A stretch of 33,492 bases of DNA, from NCBI GenBank assembly GCA_022822245.1, contig JAJECB010000418.1:1-33492 (forward strand), in the 5' to 3' direction. Positions within the stretch are counted from its first letter, which is position 1; every line of letters starts with the position of its first letter. A model generated the notes under the pieces. That model had not been told where the DNA came from. It ran no database searches and worked only from the letters and a program-made list of their open reading frames with translations. Made by a program: the position numbers and the translations under genes. Of this stretch, positions 1 to 8,734 are shown piece after piece. The stretch comes from Gammaproteobacteria bacterium. Its GTDB lineage: Bacteria > Pseudomonadota > Gammaproteobacteria > HK1.

Positions 1-1
1 G

Positions 2-316
2 CTCTTCGGGCGCACCCCGAAGCAGGGGACGATGCCGGACGGGATGTTCCGGACCACGGTCGAGAACCTCTTCGGCGACGTCTGGAGCCGGCCCGGACTC
101 GAGCTCGAGGAGCGCTCGATGATCACCCTCACCGCGCTCACCGTCCTCGGCCGCGAGAACGAGCTCAAGATCCATCTCTACGGGGCGAGGAACCTCGGCA
201 TCCCGAAGGAGAAGCTCGAGGAGATGATGCTCCACCTCGCCCACTACGGAGGATGGCCGGTGGCGGTGTCCGCCCTTCGCCTCGTCGAGCACGTCTACGG
301 CAAGCCGGCGAAGTAG
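2..316 (+). CDS. carboxymuconolactone decarboxylase (CMD)-like protein, 5' end outside window
   Basis: The reading frame is open from the first bases of the window, so the true start lies upstream and the ATG at 32 is probably internal. The visible 104 residues contain the helical CMD pattern: an acidic ELEERSMITL stretch, then TALTVLGRENELKIH, then a LAHYGGWPVAVSAL helix near the C-terminus. This matches the alpha-helical CMD/AhpD-like fold of gamma-carboxymuconolactone decarboxylases. No CxxC pair is visible, so a peroxidase-type AhpD role is unlikely. In proteobacteria such proteins act in protocatechuate breakdown or as small accessory proteins beside catabolic genes, and the amidohydrolase that follows on the same strand fits a catabolic setting. 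The substrate cannot be told. Family assignment is good; function is open. Confidence 0.8.
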   Translation, partial: LFGRTPKQGTMPDGMFRTTVENLFGDVWSRPGLELEERSMITLTALTVLGRENELKIHLYGARNLGIPKEKLEEMMLHLAHYGGWPVAVSALRLVEHVYGKPAK

Positions 317-545
317 CCGCTCGACCGGCCGCCCGCCGGCGCGGGGGCAGGCCCCTTCTTCCGCGGATCGTGCGATGCGCTCCGGAAGGAATCCGCCTCG
401 GGCGGGGTGCGCCGCTGGCCCCGGGGACCGCAAACCCCCGCTCGTCTCGACCAATGTCCGCGCGGACGGGCGATTCACTCGCGGCCGCGATTGGCGCTAA
501 CATTCGAACGGCGATTCGATTGCCGGGCGCGAGGAGGCTCCGCAC

Positions 546-1724
546 ATGGAATATCGACGGATATCGGCCGACTGTCATATCGACCTCTGCTGGATGCCGC
601 CCGAGCTGTTCGTCTCGGAGGCGAGCACGGAGTTCCGCGACCGCATGCCCTACGTGACGGACGGCCCGGACGGCCCCTTCTGGACCAGCCGCAACGGTGT
701 CTCCTTCGGGCTCAAGAACGGCGTCGGGCCCTCCGGCCAGAAGTACGTCGCCGGCCAGCACTACCGGGCGGACAGGATGGCCGAGACGGGCCTCTACGAC
801 GACGGCCGGCAGGACATCCGGCGCGTGTCCGATCCGCACCTTCGCATCCGGGACATGGAGCGGGACGGGGTCGACGCGGAGGTCATCTACGGCATTCTCG
901 GGGCCGCGACCCGGCTTCGCGACCATGACGCCGCGAACGAGATGTTCCGCATCTACAACGACTGGCTTGGCGATTTCTGCCGCCACTACCCGGACCGGCA
1001 CATCGGGCTCGCCTGCCTGCCCTACGGCGACATCGACGCCGCCGTCGCGGAGCTCCGGCGGGTGGCGAAGATGGGGATCCGGGGCGTCGAGCTCTCGTGC
1101 TCGTGGGACATGGAGCCGATGTGGCACCCATGCTGGGAGCCGCTCTGGCAGGCCGTGAACGAGGTCGACCTCCCCCTGCACTTCCACACCTTCCCCGCCA
1201 TCGACCCGAACCTCCTCCAGGACGCCCCGGCCGAGGCGCGCCGCCCCGCGTTCTTCACCGTCGTGTCGGGCTTCCAGATGAACCTCGTCAACATCCTCGC
1301 GGCCATCATCGGGGCCGGGGTGCTCGAGCGCTATCCCAACGTGCGGGTCGCGTTCGGGGAGAGCGGCATCGGCTGGATCCCCTATGCCCTGGACCGCATG
1401 GACTTCGAGTGGGAGGACCGGTTCCACGACCTCGGCCTCGCCATGAAGCCGAGCGACTACTGGCGCCGCCAGTGCCGGGCGACGTTCCAGTTCGACCGGA
1501 TCGGCGCGGGCCTCGTCGACGAGATGGGGCTCGAGTCCCTCATGTGGGGCTCGGACTACCCCCATGGCGACGGGGTATGGCCGGAATCGAACCGCTACAT
1601 CGCGGAGCAGTTCGCTGGGCTGTCGGATGCCGAGGTGCACCGGTTGACCTGCGCCAACGCGCACGAGTTCTACCGCCTTCCCGGCCGGGCGGTCGCGTCC
1701 GCGCTCCCGGAGGCGGCCGACTGA
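546..1724 (+). CDS. amidohydrolase family (amidohydrolase_2) metal-dependent hydrolase
   Basis: This 392-residue protein has the layout of the ACMSD-like amidohydrolase_2 group, which are cytoplasmic TIM-barrel hydrolases or decarboxylases. The N-terminal strand carries ISADCHIDLCW (residues 6-16), where the usual D-x-H-x-H is read as D-C-H-I-D. A central LHFHTFPA supplies more histidines, and GESGIGWIPYALDRM and LMWGSDYPH near residues 270 and 330 are the typical late signatures, with the Asp of GSDYPH as expected catalytic residue. The start is supported by AGGAGG about 8 bases upstream of the ATG. It follows the CMD-like gene on the same strand after 229 bases in which nothing else is seen. 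Substrate unknown; relatives are often annotated as aromatic-acid decarboxylases. Confidence 0.88.
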   Translation: MEYRRISADCHIDLCWMPPELFVSEASTEFRDRMPYVTDGPDGPFWTSRNGVSFGLKNGVGPSGQKYVAGQHYRADRMAETGLYDDGRQDIRRVSDPHLRIRDMERDGVDAEVIYGILGAATRLRDHDAANEMFRIYNDWLGDFCRHYPDRHIGLACLPYGDIDAAVAELRRVAKMGIRGVELSCSWDMEPMWHPCWEPLWQAVNEVDLPLHFHTFPAIDPNLLQDAPAEARRPAFFTVVSGFQMNLVNILAAIIGAGVLERYPNVRVAFGESGIGWIPYALDRMDFEWEDRFHDLGLAMKPSDYWRRQCRATFQFDRIGAGLVDEMGLESLMWGSDYPHGDGVWPESNRYIAEQFAGLSDAEVHRLTCANAHEFYRLPGRAVASALPEAAD

Positions 1725-1791
1725 CCGCTCCGGCCCGGTCCCGGGTCGGCGGCGCCGGCTCGACCATGCCCCGGACCGGGGAAGCGGGCGG

Positions 1792-3483
1792 ATGAGCCGC
1801 AAGGCGGAGGAGCGGGCGCGCCGCCGCCTCGCGGAGGCCGAGCGCGCGCTCGCCGAGAACCGGGCGCGTGACGCCCTCGATGCGGCGAGCGCGGCCATGC
1901 GCGACCTGCCGCGGCATCCCGCGGCTCGCCTGTACGCCGGTTTCGCCCTCGTCCGCATGGGCGAACGAGAGCCCGGCCTCCGGTTCATCGAGGAGGCGAA
2001 CCAGCTCGCTCCCCGTGATGCCGGGGTCCAGCTCGCGGCGGGTCAGGCATTCGCGGAGCTCGGCCGCCCGGCCGACGCGGAGGCCTGCTTCCGGCGCGCC
2101 TGCACGGTCGCGCCGCGCGAGTTCCAGCCCCGTTTCGCCCTTGCGGTGATGCTGGAGCGCCGGGGGATGGCGGAGGAGGCCGAGGAGGCCTACCGGCTCG
2201 CCGCCGAGATTCAACCGGCGGCGGCCCCGGCCTGGGTGGGGCTCGGCAACGCCGAGCGTGCGCAGGGGCGGAACGAGGACGCCCTGGCGAGCTACCGCCG
2301 GGCGACCGAGGCCGATCCGGGCCACGCGCCCGGCTGGAACAACCTCGGCAACCTTGAACGCGAGCTCGGCCGCCCGGACGAAGCGGAGGCCGCGTACCGC
2401 ACCGCGGTGGAGCACGCCCCCGACTACCTCCCGGGGTGGACGAACCTCGCATCCCTCCTCGGCCCCGCCGGGCGGCACGAGGAACAGGTGGAGGCGTGGC
2501 GCAAGGCGTCGGCGCTCGCTCCCCGCGACGTCGACGTGTGGTCCGATCTCGGGACCGCCCTGGAACGCGCCGGACGTCCCGGCGAGGCGATCCCCGCCCT
2601 CGAACGAGCCATCGGGTGCGTGACCCCGGACCACCCCCGGGTCATCAGCGCGCTCGGCCGGCTGCACGCCGCCCTCGCCCTGGCCCGTCTGAGGGCCGGA
2701 AGCGAGGACGGAACGGATGCGCTCGCCGCCTGCGACGCCTGGCTCACGCGCCGTCCCGGGGACGCGACCGGTCTCGCCGCGAAGGCGATCCTCCTCAATC
2801 ACGTCGGACGCGAGGAGGAGTCGCGGGCCCTCGCCGATATCGGGCGCCTCGCCCGCCGCTTCCGGATCGACCCCTCGCCCGACTATCCCGACCTCGCGGG
2901 CTTCAACGACGACCTCGCCCGGCACGTCGCGAGCCATCCCTCGCTCGCCTGGGCCCCGCCCCACAACGCGACCCGCGACGGCCATCACTCGGGCGAGCTG
3001 GTGACCGAACCGAGCGGCCCCGCGGTGGTCCTCAAGGCGCGGATCCTCGACTGCATCGAGCGCTACGTGGCTCAGGTGGCCGAGACCGATCCCGATCACC
3101 TTGTCGTCACGAGCCGCCCGCCGGCGACGAGGATGCGCATGTGGGGGGTCATCATGCACGCCGGGGGCCATCAGATCCCGCATATCCACCCCGCGGCCTG
3201 GCTGAGCGGCGTCTACTATCCCGACGTCCCGGACTTCGTGTCCGCGGAGGACCTCGAGCACCGCGGCTGGATCGAGTTCGGCCGCCCTCCCGAGGACAGC
3301 TTTCCGGACCTGAAGCCGATGCCGGTGGAGGCGGTCCGTCCCGAGGAGGGGCTCCTCATCATCTTCCCCGCCTGGTTCTATCACCGCACGATCCCCTTTC
3401 CGGCCGACGCCCGCCGCATCAGCGTCGCCTTCGACCTCGTTCCGGAGGCGCCGCCCGACTTCGGCCGCCTCCTCGGCCCCTGA
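1792..3483 (+). CDS. TPR-repeat protein with C-terminal 2-oxoglutarate/Fe(II) oxygenase domain
   Basis: The 563-residue product has two parts. Roughly residues 1-340 are tandem tetratricopeptide repeats with the usual alternating Ala, Gly, Tyr and Pro positions (for example APAWVGLGNAERAQGR and APGWNNLGNLERELGR). Residues about 375-555 match the 2OG-Fe(II) oxygenase group typified by HIHPAAWLSGVYY: His464/His466 are candidate iron ligands, His531 in WFYHRTIPF is the distal ligand, and an Arg in DARRIS is the expected 2-oxoglutarate anchor. The usual H-x-D is replaced by H-x-H-P, which is typical of this group as I recall it. No signal peptide is seen, so it is probably cytoplasmic. The TPR part suggests a protein or peptide substrate. 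The ATG lies 67 bases after the amidohydrolase stop. Confidence 0.85.
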   Translation: MSRKAEERARRRLAEAERALAENRARDALDAASAAMRDLPRHPAARLYAGFALVRMGEREPGLRFIEEANQLAPRDAGVQLAAGQAFAELGRPADAEACFRRACTVAPREFQPRFALAVMLERRGMAEEAEEAYRLAAEIQPAAAPAWVGLGNAERAQGRNEDALASYRRATEADPGHAPGWNNLGNLERELGRPDEAEAAYRTAVEHAPDYLPGWTNLASLLGPAGRHEEQVEAWRKASALAPRDVDVWSDLGTALERAGRPGEAIPALERAIGCVTPDHPRVISALGRLHAALALARLRAGSEDGTDALAACDAWLTRRPGDATGLAAKAILLNHVGREEESRALADIGRLARRFRIDPSPDYPDLAGFNDDLARHVASHPSLAWAPPHNATRDGHHSGELVTEPSGPAVVLKARILDCIERYVAQVAETDPDHLVVTSRPPATRMRMWGVIMHAGGHQIPHIHPAAWLSGVYYPDVPDFVSAEDLEHRGWIEFGRPPEDSFPDLKPMPVEAVRPEEGLLIIFPAWFYHRTIPFPADARRISVAFDLVPEAPPDFGRLLGP

Positions 3484-3507
3484 AAGGGCCGGGAGAGGGA
3501 GGATTCG

Positions 3508-3530
3508 AAAAGGGGAGGGCGGGCCTCCCC
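3508..3530 (-). terminator. intrinsic terminator of the minus-strand rpe-trpDC operon
   Basis: A perfect 7-bp stem (3512-3518 with 3524-3530) and a 5-base loop lie just beyond the methyltransferase stop. AAAA at 3508-3511 reads as a U-run right after the hairpin on the minus strand. It sits between convergent genes. Confidence 0.7.
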
Positions 3531-3535
3531 GGAAT

Positions 3536-4027
3536 TCAGGCCGGCGCGCGGACCATGTGGTAGCGGCCGGCCGCAACCCCCTCCGGCAGGTCGACGGGAG
3601 TCGCGGCGGGGAGGGTCATTTCCTGGTCGGTGACGACCAGCCCCCCCGGAGCGAGCAGGGGCGGGAGCAGGGGCGAGATCCGAGCCGCGAGCCGGCGGTT
3701 GTCCTCCGCCACACCCGAGCCGATGTCCGCGTGCACGAGCGCGACGGACCCGCGGAAGCGCTCGGTCACCGCGGGAAGCCGGTCGAGCACGTCCCCGAGG
3801 AAGAGGTGATCGTCGTCCGGGATGCAGCTCGGATGGGCGGAGATCTTCATCTCGAACACGAAGATCTCGCGCCTCGGGAACCGTTCGCGGAGATGGTCGT
3901 AGGTCCGCCCGTTGCCGAGCCCGAGCTCGAACACGTGGCCGGGCACCCCGTCGAGGAGCTCCGCGGCGCGGTCGAGGCACGCCCGCTGCGCCTCGAGGCG
4001 CCGGATGGCGCTGTCGAGCCGGCTCAT
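3536..4027 (-). CDS. small class I SAM-dependent methyltransferase (Methyltransf_17-like)
   Basis: This is a compact 163-residue protein with a Rossmann methyltransferase core. VFELGLGNGRTYDHL (about 32-46) is the SAM-binding motif I, FVFEMK is the acidic end of strand 2, and SVALVHADIGSG and LLAPGGLVVTDQEM are later core strands. Length and motif layout fit the short Methyltransf_17 family, whose substrate is not known to me. Its ATG overlaps the trpC stop in an ATGA, so translation is probably coupled to trpC, and an intrinsic terminator follows immediately. There is no evident tryptophan role; it may simply be carried at the end of the operon. Confidence 0.78.
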   Translation of the reverse strand: MSRLDSAIRRLEAQRACLDRAAELLDGVPGHVFELGLGNGRTYDHLRERFPRREIFVFEMKISAHPSCIPDDDHLFLGDVLDRLPAVTERFRGSVALVHADIGSGVAEDNRRLAARISPLLPPLLAPGGLVVTDQEMTLPAATPVDLPEGVAAGRYHMVRAPA

Positions 4028-4878
4028 CCCGGCGTCGGCCCGGACATGACCTCGGCCCGGGTCCCGTATTCGCCCTCGCCGAACAGGGCGGCGAGTCGCT
4101 CCCCGGGGTCCGGGGCGCTCATGAATGCCTCCCCCACGAGGAAGGCGTGGACATCGCGGGCGCGGAGCCTCGCCACGTCGTCGCGGGAGGCGATCCCGCT
4201 CTCGGTCACTGTCCGTCGGTCCGCCGGGACCCGTGCCGCGAGACGCTCGGTCGTCGCAAGGCTCGTCTCGAAGGTGCGAAGGTCGCGGTTGTTGATGCCG
4301 ATGAGGGGGGCCGGGACCCGAAGCGCGCGATCGAGCTCCGCTTCGTCGTGCACCTCGACGAGGGTGTCGAGTCCGAGCTCCCCGGCGAGCTCCGCGAGCG
4401 CGCGGAGCGGCTCGTCGCCGAGAGCGGCGACGATGAGGAGGACGCAGTCCGCGCCCATCGCCCGCGCCTCGTGGACCTGCCAGGGGTCGACGATGAAGTC
4501 CTTGCGGAGCACCGGGAGGGCGGTCGCCGCCCGGGCCGCCCGGAGGTGGTCGGGGGCGCCCTGAAAGAAGTCGCGGTCAGTGAGCACGGAGAGGGCGGCC
4601 GCTCCGCCCCGCTCGTATCCGGCCGCGATGCGGGCCGGATCGAAGTCGTGGCGGATGATGCCCCGGCTCGGCGACGCGCGCTTGATCTCGGCGATGACGG
4701 CCGGGCGGCCCTTGCCGATCCGGGCCTCGATCGCCGCCCGGAAGCCGCGAGGCGCCGGCGCGTCCGCGGCCCGCCGGCGCATCTCCGCGAGCGGGACCGC
4801 GCGCGCCCCCTCCGCGATCTCCTCGCGCTTTCGCTCGAGGATGCGGGCGAGGATGTCCGGGATGCCGCGGCCGCTCAT
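4024..4878 (-). CDS. trpC: indole-3-glycerol phosphate synthase
   Basis: TrpC closes the indole ring in tryptophan synthesis, converting CdRP to indole-3-glycerol phosphate in the cytoplasm. The 284-residue protein has the family signatures: AEIKRASPSRG with Lys66, VLRKDFIVD with the general-acid Lys126, LVEVHDEAE with Glu175, INNRDL with Asn196, and VTESGI with Ser227, matching the known E. coli catalytic set. I chose the ATG at 4878 because it gives the usual N-terminus (residues 3-15 resemble PDILxxILxRK of relatives) and because trpD stops only 13 bases upstream; the frame is open further but only through trpD. It is a single-domain TrpC, not fused to TrpF. The C-terminus has a short extension, and its stop overlaps the methyltransferase start. 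Confidence 0.96.
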   Translation of the reverse strand: MSGRGIPDILARILERKREEIAEGARAVPLAEMRRRAADAPAPRGFRAAIEARIGKGRPAVIAEIKRASPSRGIIRHDFDPARIAAGYERGGAAALSVLTDRDFFQGAPDHLRAARAATALPVLRKDFIVDPWQVHEARAMGADCVLLIVAALGDEPLRALAELAGELGLDTLVEVHDEAELDRALRVPAPLIGINNRDLRTFETSLATTERLAARVPADRRTVTESGIASRDDVARLRARDVHAFLVGEAFMSAPDPGERLAALFGEGEYGTRAEVMSGPTPG

Positions 4879-4891
4879 GGCGCCGGCGCGG

Positions 4892-5935
4892 TCAGGCGGA
4901 ACGGTCCGCGAGGGCGTTCGACACCTCGACGAGGGCGGCGAGAGCGGAGCGCGCCGCTCCGCTCGCGACGGACTCACGCGCCGCCTCGACCCCTTGGCCA
5001 AGGCTCGCCACCGCGCCCGATACGTGGATGGCCGCCGCCGCGTTGAGGAGGGCGATGTCGCGGGCCGGGCCGGGCCGGTCGTCGAGGACCTCGCGCATGA
5101 GCGTCGCGCTCGCCTCGGGGCTGTCCACCCGGAGGGCGTCCATCTCCGCGTCCGAGCGGACGCGCTCGAGTCCGAACTCCTCCGGGGTCACCTCGTATTC
5201 GCGGACTTCTCCGTCCTTGAGCTCCGCGAGCCGGGTGGCCGCTCCGATGCTGATCTCGTCGAGACCGTCCCGGGAGTGGTAGACGAGGACGTGGCGGCTG
5301 CCGAGCTCGCGGAGCACCCGGGCGATCCGCCCGGTCCACTCGGGTGCGAACACCCCGAGCGCCTGGTTCGGAGCGCCGGCCGGGTTGGTGAGCGGCCCGA
5401 GGAGGTTGAAGATGGTGCGGGCGCCCATCTCCCGCCGCGGGCCCACCGCGTGGCGCATGGCGCTGTGGTGGTGGGGGGCGAACATGAACCCGAAGCCGGT
5501 GCGGGCGATGCACTCCGCCACCTGGTCCGGGGTGAGGTCGATGTTGACGCCGGCCGCCTGGAGCACGTCCGCGCTGCCGGAGTGGCTGGTGCCGGAGCGG
5601 TTGCCGTGCTTCGCGATGCGCACCGCCGCCCCCGCCGCGATGAGGGCCGCGGTGGTGGAGATGTTGAAGGTGCCGGAGACGTCGCCCCCGGTCCCCGCGG
5701 TGTCGACCAGCCCCTCGGGCTCCACCGGGACGCTCGCCGCGAGGCCGCGCATGACCCGGGCGGCGGCGGCGAGCTCCTCCACCGTCTCGCCCTTCATGCG
5801 AAGTCCGATGAGGAACCCGCCGATCTGCGACTCCGTCGCCTCGCCGGTCATGATCGTGCCCATGACCGCGGTCATCGCGTCGCCGTCGAGGTCCCCGCCG
5901 TCCGCGACCGTCCGGATGGCCGTCTGCATGTCCAT
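4892..5935 (-). CDS. trpD: anthranilate phosphoribosyltransferase
   Basis: TrpD transfers phosphoribose from PRPP to anthranilate, the second step of tryptophan synthesis. The 347 residues carry DTAGTGGD (78-85), NISTTAAL (91-98) and KHGNRS (109-114), the PRPP/Mg and anthranilate binding signatures, then GPRREMG and FNLLGPLTNPA. The usual VDTCGTGGD reads VDTAGTGGD, a mild change. The ATG at 5935 is preceded by GGGAGGA at about 11 bases; a second in-frame ATG lies two codons later. It is a stand-alone TrpD without a fused glutamine amidotransferase. It lies 26 bases after rpe and 13 before trpC, clearly one operon. trpE and trpG are not in the window. Confidence 0.96.
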   Translation of the reverse strand: MDMQTAIRTVADGGDLDGDAMTAVMGTIMTGEATESQIGGFLIGLRMKGETVEELAAAARVMRGLAASVPVEPEGLVDTAGTGGDVSGTFNISTTAALIAAGAAVRIAKHGNRSGTSHSGSADVLQAAGVNIDLTPDQVAECIARTGFGFMFAPHHHSAMRHAVGPRREMGARTIFNLLGPLTNPAGAPNQALGVFAPEWTGRIARVLRELGSRHVLVYHSRDGLDEISIGAATRLAELKDGEVREYEVTPEEFGLERVRSDAEMDALRVDSPEASATLMREVLDDRPGPARDIALLNAAAAIHVSGAVASLGQGVEAARESVASGAARSALAALVEVSNALADRSA

Positions 5936-5961
5936 CGCCGAATGGTCCTCCCGTGCTCGCT

Positions 5962-6675
5962 TCAGGCGTCGGCCGCCATTCCCCGGGCCGCCTCGGCCGC
6001 GGCCCGCATCGCCGTGATCGTACCGGCGTAGTCGTCCGAACCGAAGACCGCCGATCCCGCGACGAACGTGTCCGCGCCGGCGGCCGCGATCTCCGCGATG
6101 TTCTCGGGCTTCACCCCTCCGTCCACCTCGAGCCGGATCGGCGTCCCGCCCTCCGCCGCCTCGTGGCGGTCGAGGATCGCGCGGGCGGCGCGGAGCTTCG
6201 GCAAGGTGCCGGGGAGGAAGGACTGCCCTCCGAAGCCCGGGTTGACGGACATGACGAGGACGAGGTCGAGCCGGTCGAGGGTCCAGTCGAGCCAGTCGAG
6301 GGGTGTCGCGGGGCTCAGGACGAGGCCCGCCCGGCAGCCGAGGTCGCGGATGAGGGCGAGCGATCGATCGAGGTGATCGGTGCCCTCGGGGTGGATGGAG
6401 ATCCACGCCGCGCCCGCGTCCGCGAAGTCCCGGATCAGGCGGTCCACCGGGCGGGCCATGAGGTGCACGTCGATGGGAGTCTGCCCGGCCGCGCCGGCGG
6501 CGAGGGCGCGGCACACCATCGGCCCCACGGTGAGGTTGGGGACGAAGTGGTTGTCCATCACGTCGAAGTGGATGAGGTCGGCTCCGGCCTGGACGACCGT
6601 CGCCACCTCCTCGCCGAGGCGCGCGAAGTCGGCGGAGAGGAGGGAGGGCGCGATCCACGCCGGTCGTGCGGCCAC
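5962..6675 (-). CDS. rpe: ribulose-phosphate 3-epimerase
   Basis: Rpe interconverts ribulose-5-phosphate and xylulose-5-phosphate in the pentose phosphate pathway. The sequence has [15 protein letters not shown] near the start, [12 protein letters not shown] (His36 and Asp38, metal/catalytic), IDVHLMARP (His71), [11 protein letters not shown] and [11 protein letters not shown] (catalytic Asp), then a phosphate-binding GSAVFG. No ATG exists in the plausible region. GTG at 6675 gives 237 residues and an N-terminus of family length; GTG at 6723 would add 16 residues and is the alternative. Placement before trpD recalls the rpe-gph-trpE-trpG-trpD-trpC order of gammaproteobacteria with the middle genes absent. 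Confidence 0.93.
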   Translation of the reverse strand: MAARPAWIAPSLLSADFARLGEEVATVVQAGADLIHFDVMDNHFVPNLTVGPMVCRALAAGAAGQTPIDVHLMARPVDRLIRDFADAGAAWISIHPEGTDHLDRSLALIRDLGCRAGLVLSPATPLDWLDWTLDRLDLVLVMSVNPGFGGQSFLPGTLPKLRAARAILDRHEAAEGGTPIRLEVDGGVKPENIAEIAAAGADTFVAGSAVFGSDDYAGTITAMRAAAEAARGMAADA

Positions 6676-6746
6676 GCCTCTGCCGGCCGCCGCGGGTCGC
6701 GAATCCGAAGCTCGTTTGGACACGGCGTCGTTGGCGGCGGGCGACG

Positions 6747-7496
6747 TCACTCCGGGGGCGGGCCGGCCGCCAGCCTCGCCGCGACGCGGCGGGCGAGGAG
6801 CCGCGAGAGGCGGGCCCGCTCGACGGAATCCCGGAGGAAGAGGAGCCGATTGAGGTCGTGGCGGGTGATGCCGGGCCAGACCCGGCTCTCGGGGACGAGG
6901 CGGAACCCTTCCTCCGACTCGCCGTCGGTCACCCAGATGCAGGCGACCTCCTTCCGGCTCGTCGTCCACGCCTCCCTGACCCCCATCCGGAAGTAGGGCG
7001 CGAGCTTGTGGCGGGACCGGCGGCTGCGGTCGATCTCCACCACGAGGTCGGGCGGCGGATACCCCAGTCTCACGTCAAGGTAGTCCTCGACGGCCCGAAC
7101 CGCGTGTACGGCCGCCGGGGTCAGGTAGAAGCTCGCGTCGGGCTCGAACGCGCCGTCGTCGCTCAGGAGGCGAAGCGCCCCGACGCTCCGCCAGGGGACA
7201 AGGTGTCCCGCGTCTGCCAGCGCGTCGGTGAGCCGGCCGAACAGAAGTCGCGTCTCCTCGGCCGGGGATTCATGGGAGATCCCGGGCTCGGCCACGAACT
7301 CCCCCATCTTGAAGCGCTCGTCGTAGCGGCAGCGGGGCGCGTCGTCGTGCTCCGTCAGCCGGTCGAAGAGGGCGCGCGGCATGGGAACTTCCACTCGGAC
7401 AGGCGCGTCGGGCGACGAATTCGGGGCGGCGGCTGCGGCCTGCACGGGCGCCTCCGGTGCGGCGGGCGCGGTCACGGGAGCGGTCACGGAAGCCAT
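6747..7496 (-). CDS. Uma2 family (DUF820) restriction-endonuclease-fold protein
   Basis: The 249-residue product begins with an Ala/Pro-rich tail (about 35 residues) followed by a Uma2/DUF820 domain. Seen are [39 protein letters not shown] and [30 protein letters not shown], which correspond to the family's acidic PD-(D/E)xK-like core (Asp of EPDASF, Glu of VVEI, Lys of HKLAPY). Such proteins are abundant in cyanobacteria and soil bacteria; their role is poorly known. The ATG at 7496 is chosen because upstream frame sequence is low-complexity and overlaps the divergent gene. TATACT lies six bases before the ATG, suggesting a leaderless transcript. It may be the first gene of the rpe-trpDC transcript. 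Confidence 0.8.
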   Translation of the reverse strand: MASVTAPVTAPAAPEAPVQAAAAAPNSSPDAPVRVEVPMPRALFDRLTEHDDAPRCRYDERFKMGEFVAEPGISHESPAEETRLLFGRLTDALADAGHLVPWRSVGALRLLSDDGAFEPDASFYLTPAAVHAVRAVEDYLDVRLGYPPPDLVVEIDRSRRSRHKLAPYFRMGVREAWTTSRKEVACIWVTDGESEEGFRLVPESRVWPGITRHDLNRLLFLRDSVERARLSRLLARRVAARLAAGPPPE

Positions 7497-7502
7497 GGTT
7501 CG

Positions 7503-7508
7503 AGTATA
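7503..7508 (-). promoter_or_regulatory. candidate -10 box of the Uma2-like gene (leaderless start)
   Basis: TATACT reads on the minus strand, six bases upstream of the ATG at 7496, so a normal start point would fall at about the A of ATG. No clear -35 hexamer and no Shine-Dalgarno sequence are visible. It is the only good -10 match in a very GC-rich 127-base divergent intergenic region. Confidence 0.4.
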
Positions 7509-7623
7509 CAGGGCGGCGCCCGGACCCGGGCCGATCCCGGACGGATCCCGGGTTGCTTCCGGGTCGATTCCGGGGGGCCGTCCGTCCGGGTTATGGTGAC
7601 ACCGGCCGAGGAGGGGCAATCGC

Positions 7624-8631
7624 ATGGAAGAAGCGGCTCGGAGGAGCCTTCACATCGGGGTGACGGCGTGGGACATGGGCCTTCCCGGCACCGCGGAGCA
7701 GTTCGCGCGGCAGGCGGAACGCGCGGAGGCGCTCGGGCTCGACTCGTTCTGGCTCCCCGAGTTCCACTTCGACGAAGGCGTCCCGCTCCCTCAGCCGCTC
7801 CTTCCTCTCGCCGCGGTCGCCGCGCGCACCCGACGCCTCCGGATCGGGACCGGCTCGTACCTCCTCCCCATCCGGCACCCGGTGCAGGCCGCCGAAGAGG
7901 TGGCGGTGCTCGATCGGCTGTCCGCGGGGCGCGTGATCCTGGGGGTGGGGCGAGGCTACCGGGCGGGCCTCTTCGATGTCTTCGACGTCGCCGCGAAGGA
8001 CAAGCGGGACCGCTTCGAACGGGCCCTCGACGCGATGGTGACGGCCTGGGCGGGGGAGCCGGTGGATTGGGAGGAGGAGGCCCGAGAGGACGGGGACCCC
8101 CGCGGCCGGCCGGTGCGCCTCGTCCCGCGCCCGGTGCAGGACCCCCATCCGCCCATCTGGATCGCCGCCTTCGGGCCGCGGGCCCTCGAGCAGGCGGGCC
8201 GCCTCGGGCTTCCCTACTTCGCCTCCCCGATCGAGTCGATGGACGCGCTCGCCGGGAACTTCGCCCGCTTCCGGGAGGCGTGGGCGGCGGCGGGGACGGC
8301 GGCGCCCGCCGAGACGCCGATCATGCGGACCGCGTTCATCAGCCGGGACCGGGCGCGCCTTCGCGCCGCCCGGGAGCGCCTCGCCGAGCAGGCCGCCTCG
8401 CTCGCGCGCTCTCCGGTCGGGGCCATCCGCCGCGGAGCCGGCGTCCGGCCCGACGACTGGGCCCTCGTCGGGGAGCCGGAGGCGGTGCGAGACCGGATCG
8501 AGGACTACCGCGAGCGCTTCGCGATGACCCATCTCGTCGCCTCCCGCACCCGCCTCCCGGGTCTCGAGCCGGGCGACTTCGAGCGTTCCCTGGAGCACCT
8601 TGCGGCCCTGCGTGAGTCCCTCGGGCAGTAG
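7624..8631 (+). CDS. LLM-class (luciferase-like) flavin-dependent oxidoreductase
   Basis: This 335-residue protein has the bacterial-luciferase TIM-barrel pattern: an N-terminal strand LHIGVTAWD, AERAEALGLDSFWLPEFHF (residues 34-52), then AAVAARTRRLRIGTGSYLLPIRHPVQAAEEVAVLD and LSAGRVILGVGRGYR, which form the flavin/F420-binding part. It is probably a cytoplasmic monooxygenase using FMNH2 or F420. GAGGAGGGG eight or nine bases upstream supports the ATG at 7624. It diverges from the Uma2-like gene and stands alone. A second member of the family sits at 25593-26594 but is only distantly similar. Confidence 0.9.
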   Translation: MEEAARRSLHIGVTAWDMGLPGTAEQFARQAERAEALGLDSFWLPEFHFDEGVPLPQPLLPLAAVAARTRRLRIGTGSYLLPIRHPVQAAEEVAVLDRLSAGRVILGVGRGYRAGLFDVFDVAAKDKRDRFERALDAMVTAWAGEPVDWEEEAREDGDPRGRPVRLVPRPVQDPHPPIWIAAFGPRALEQAGRLGLPYFASPIESMDALAGNFARFREAWAAAGTAAPAETPIMRTAFISRDRARLRAARERLAEQAASLARSPVGAIRRGAGVRPDDWALVGEPEAVRDRIEDYRERFAMTHLVASRTRLPGLEPGDFERSLEHLAALRESLGQ

Positions 8632-8734
8632 GAAGGGGCACGCGGCCGGCCACGGGTCGAGGCGGCGCCTGCATCCGGCGGCCGGTCACAGGTCGGGCAC
8701 CCGGTCGCGACGGCCCTTTCGTGACGGCCTGACT

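Noticed and set aside
165..1988. Long open frame antisense to the amidohydrolase
   Set aside because: Composition is Arg/Pro/Gly-rich with no family likeness. Such antisense frames are expected at this GC content; the sense gene has clear motifs and a ribosome site.
7510..7590. Repeated CCCGG and GATCCCGG motifs as a CRISPR or tandem array
   Set aside because: The units are short, irregular and typical of GC-rich intergenic DNA; there are no spacers or constant period.
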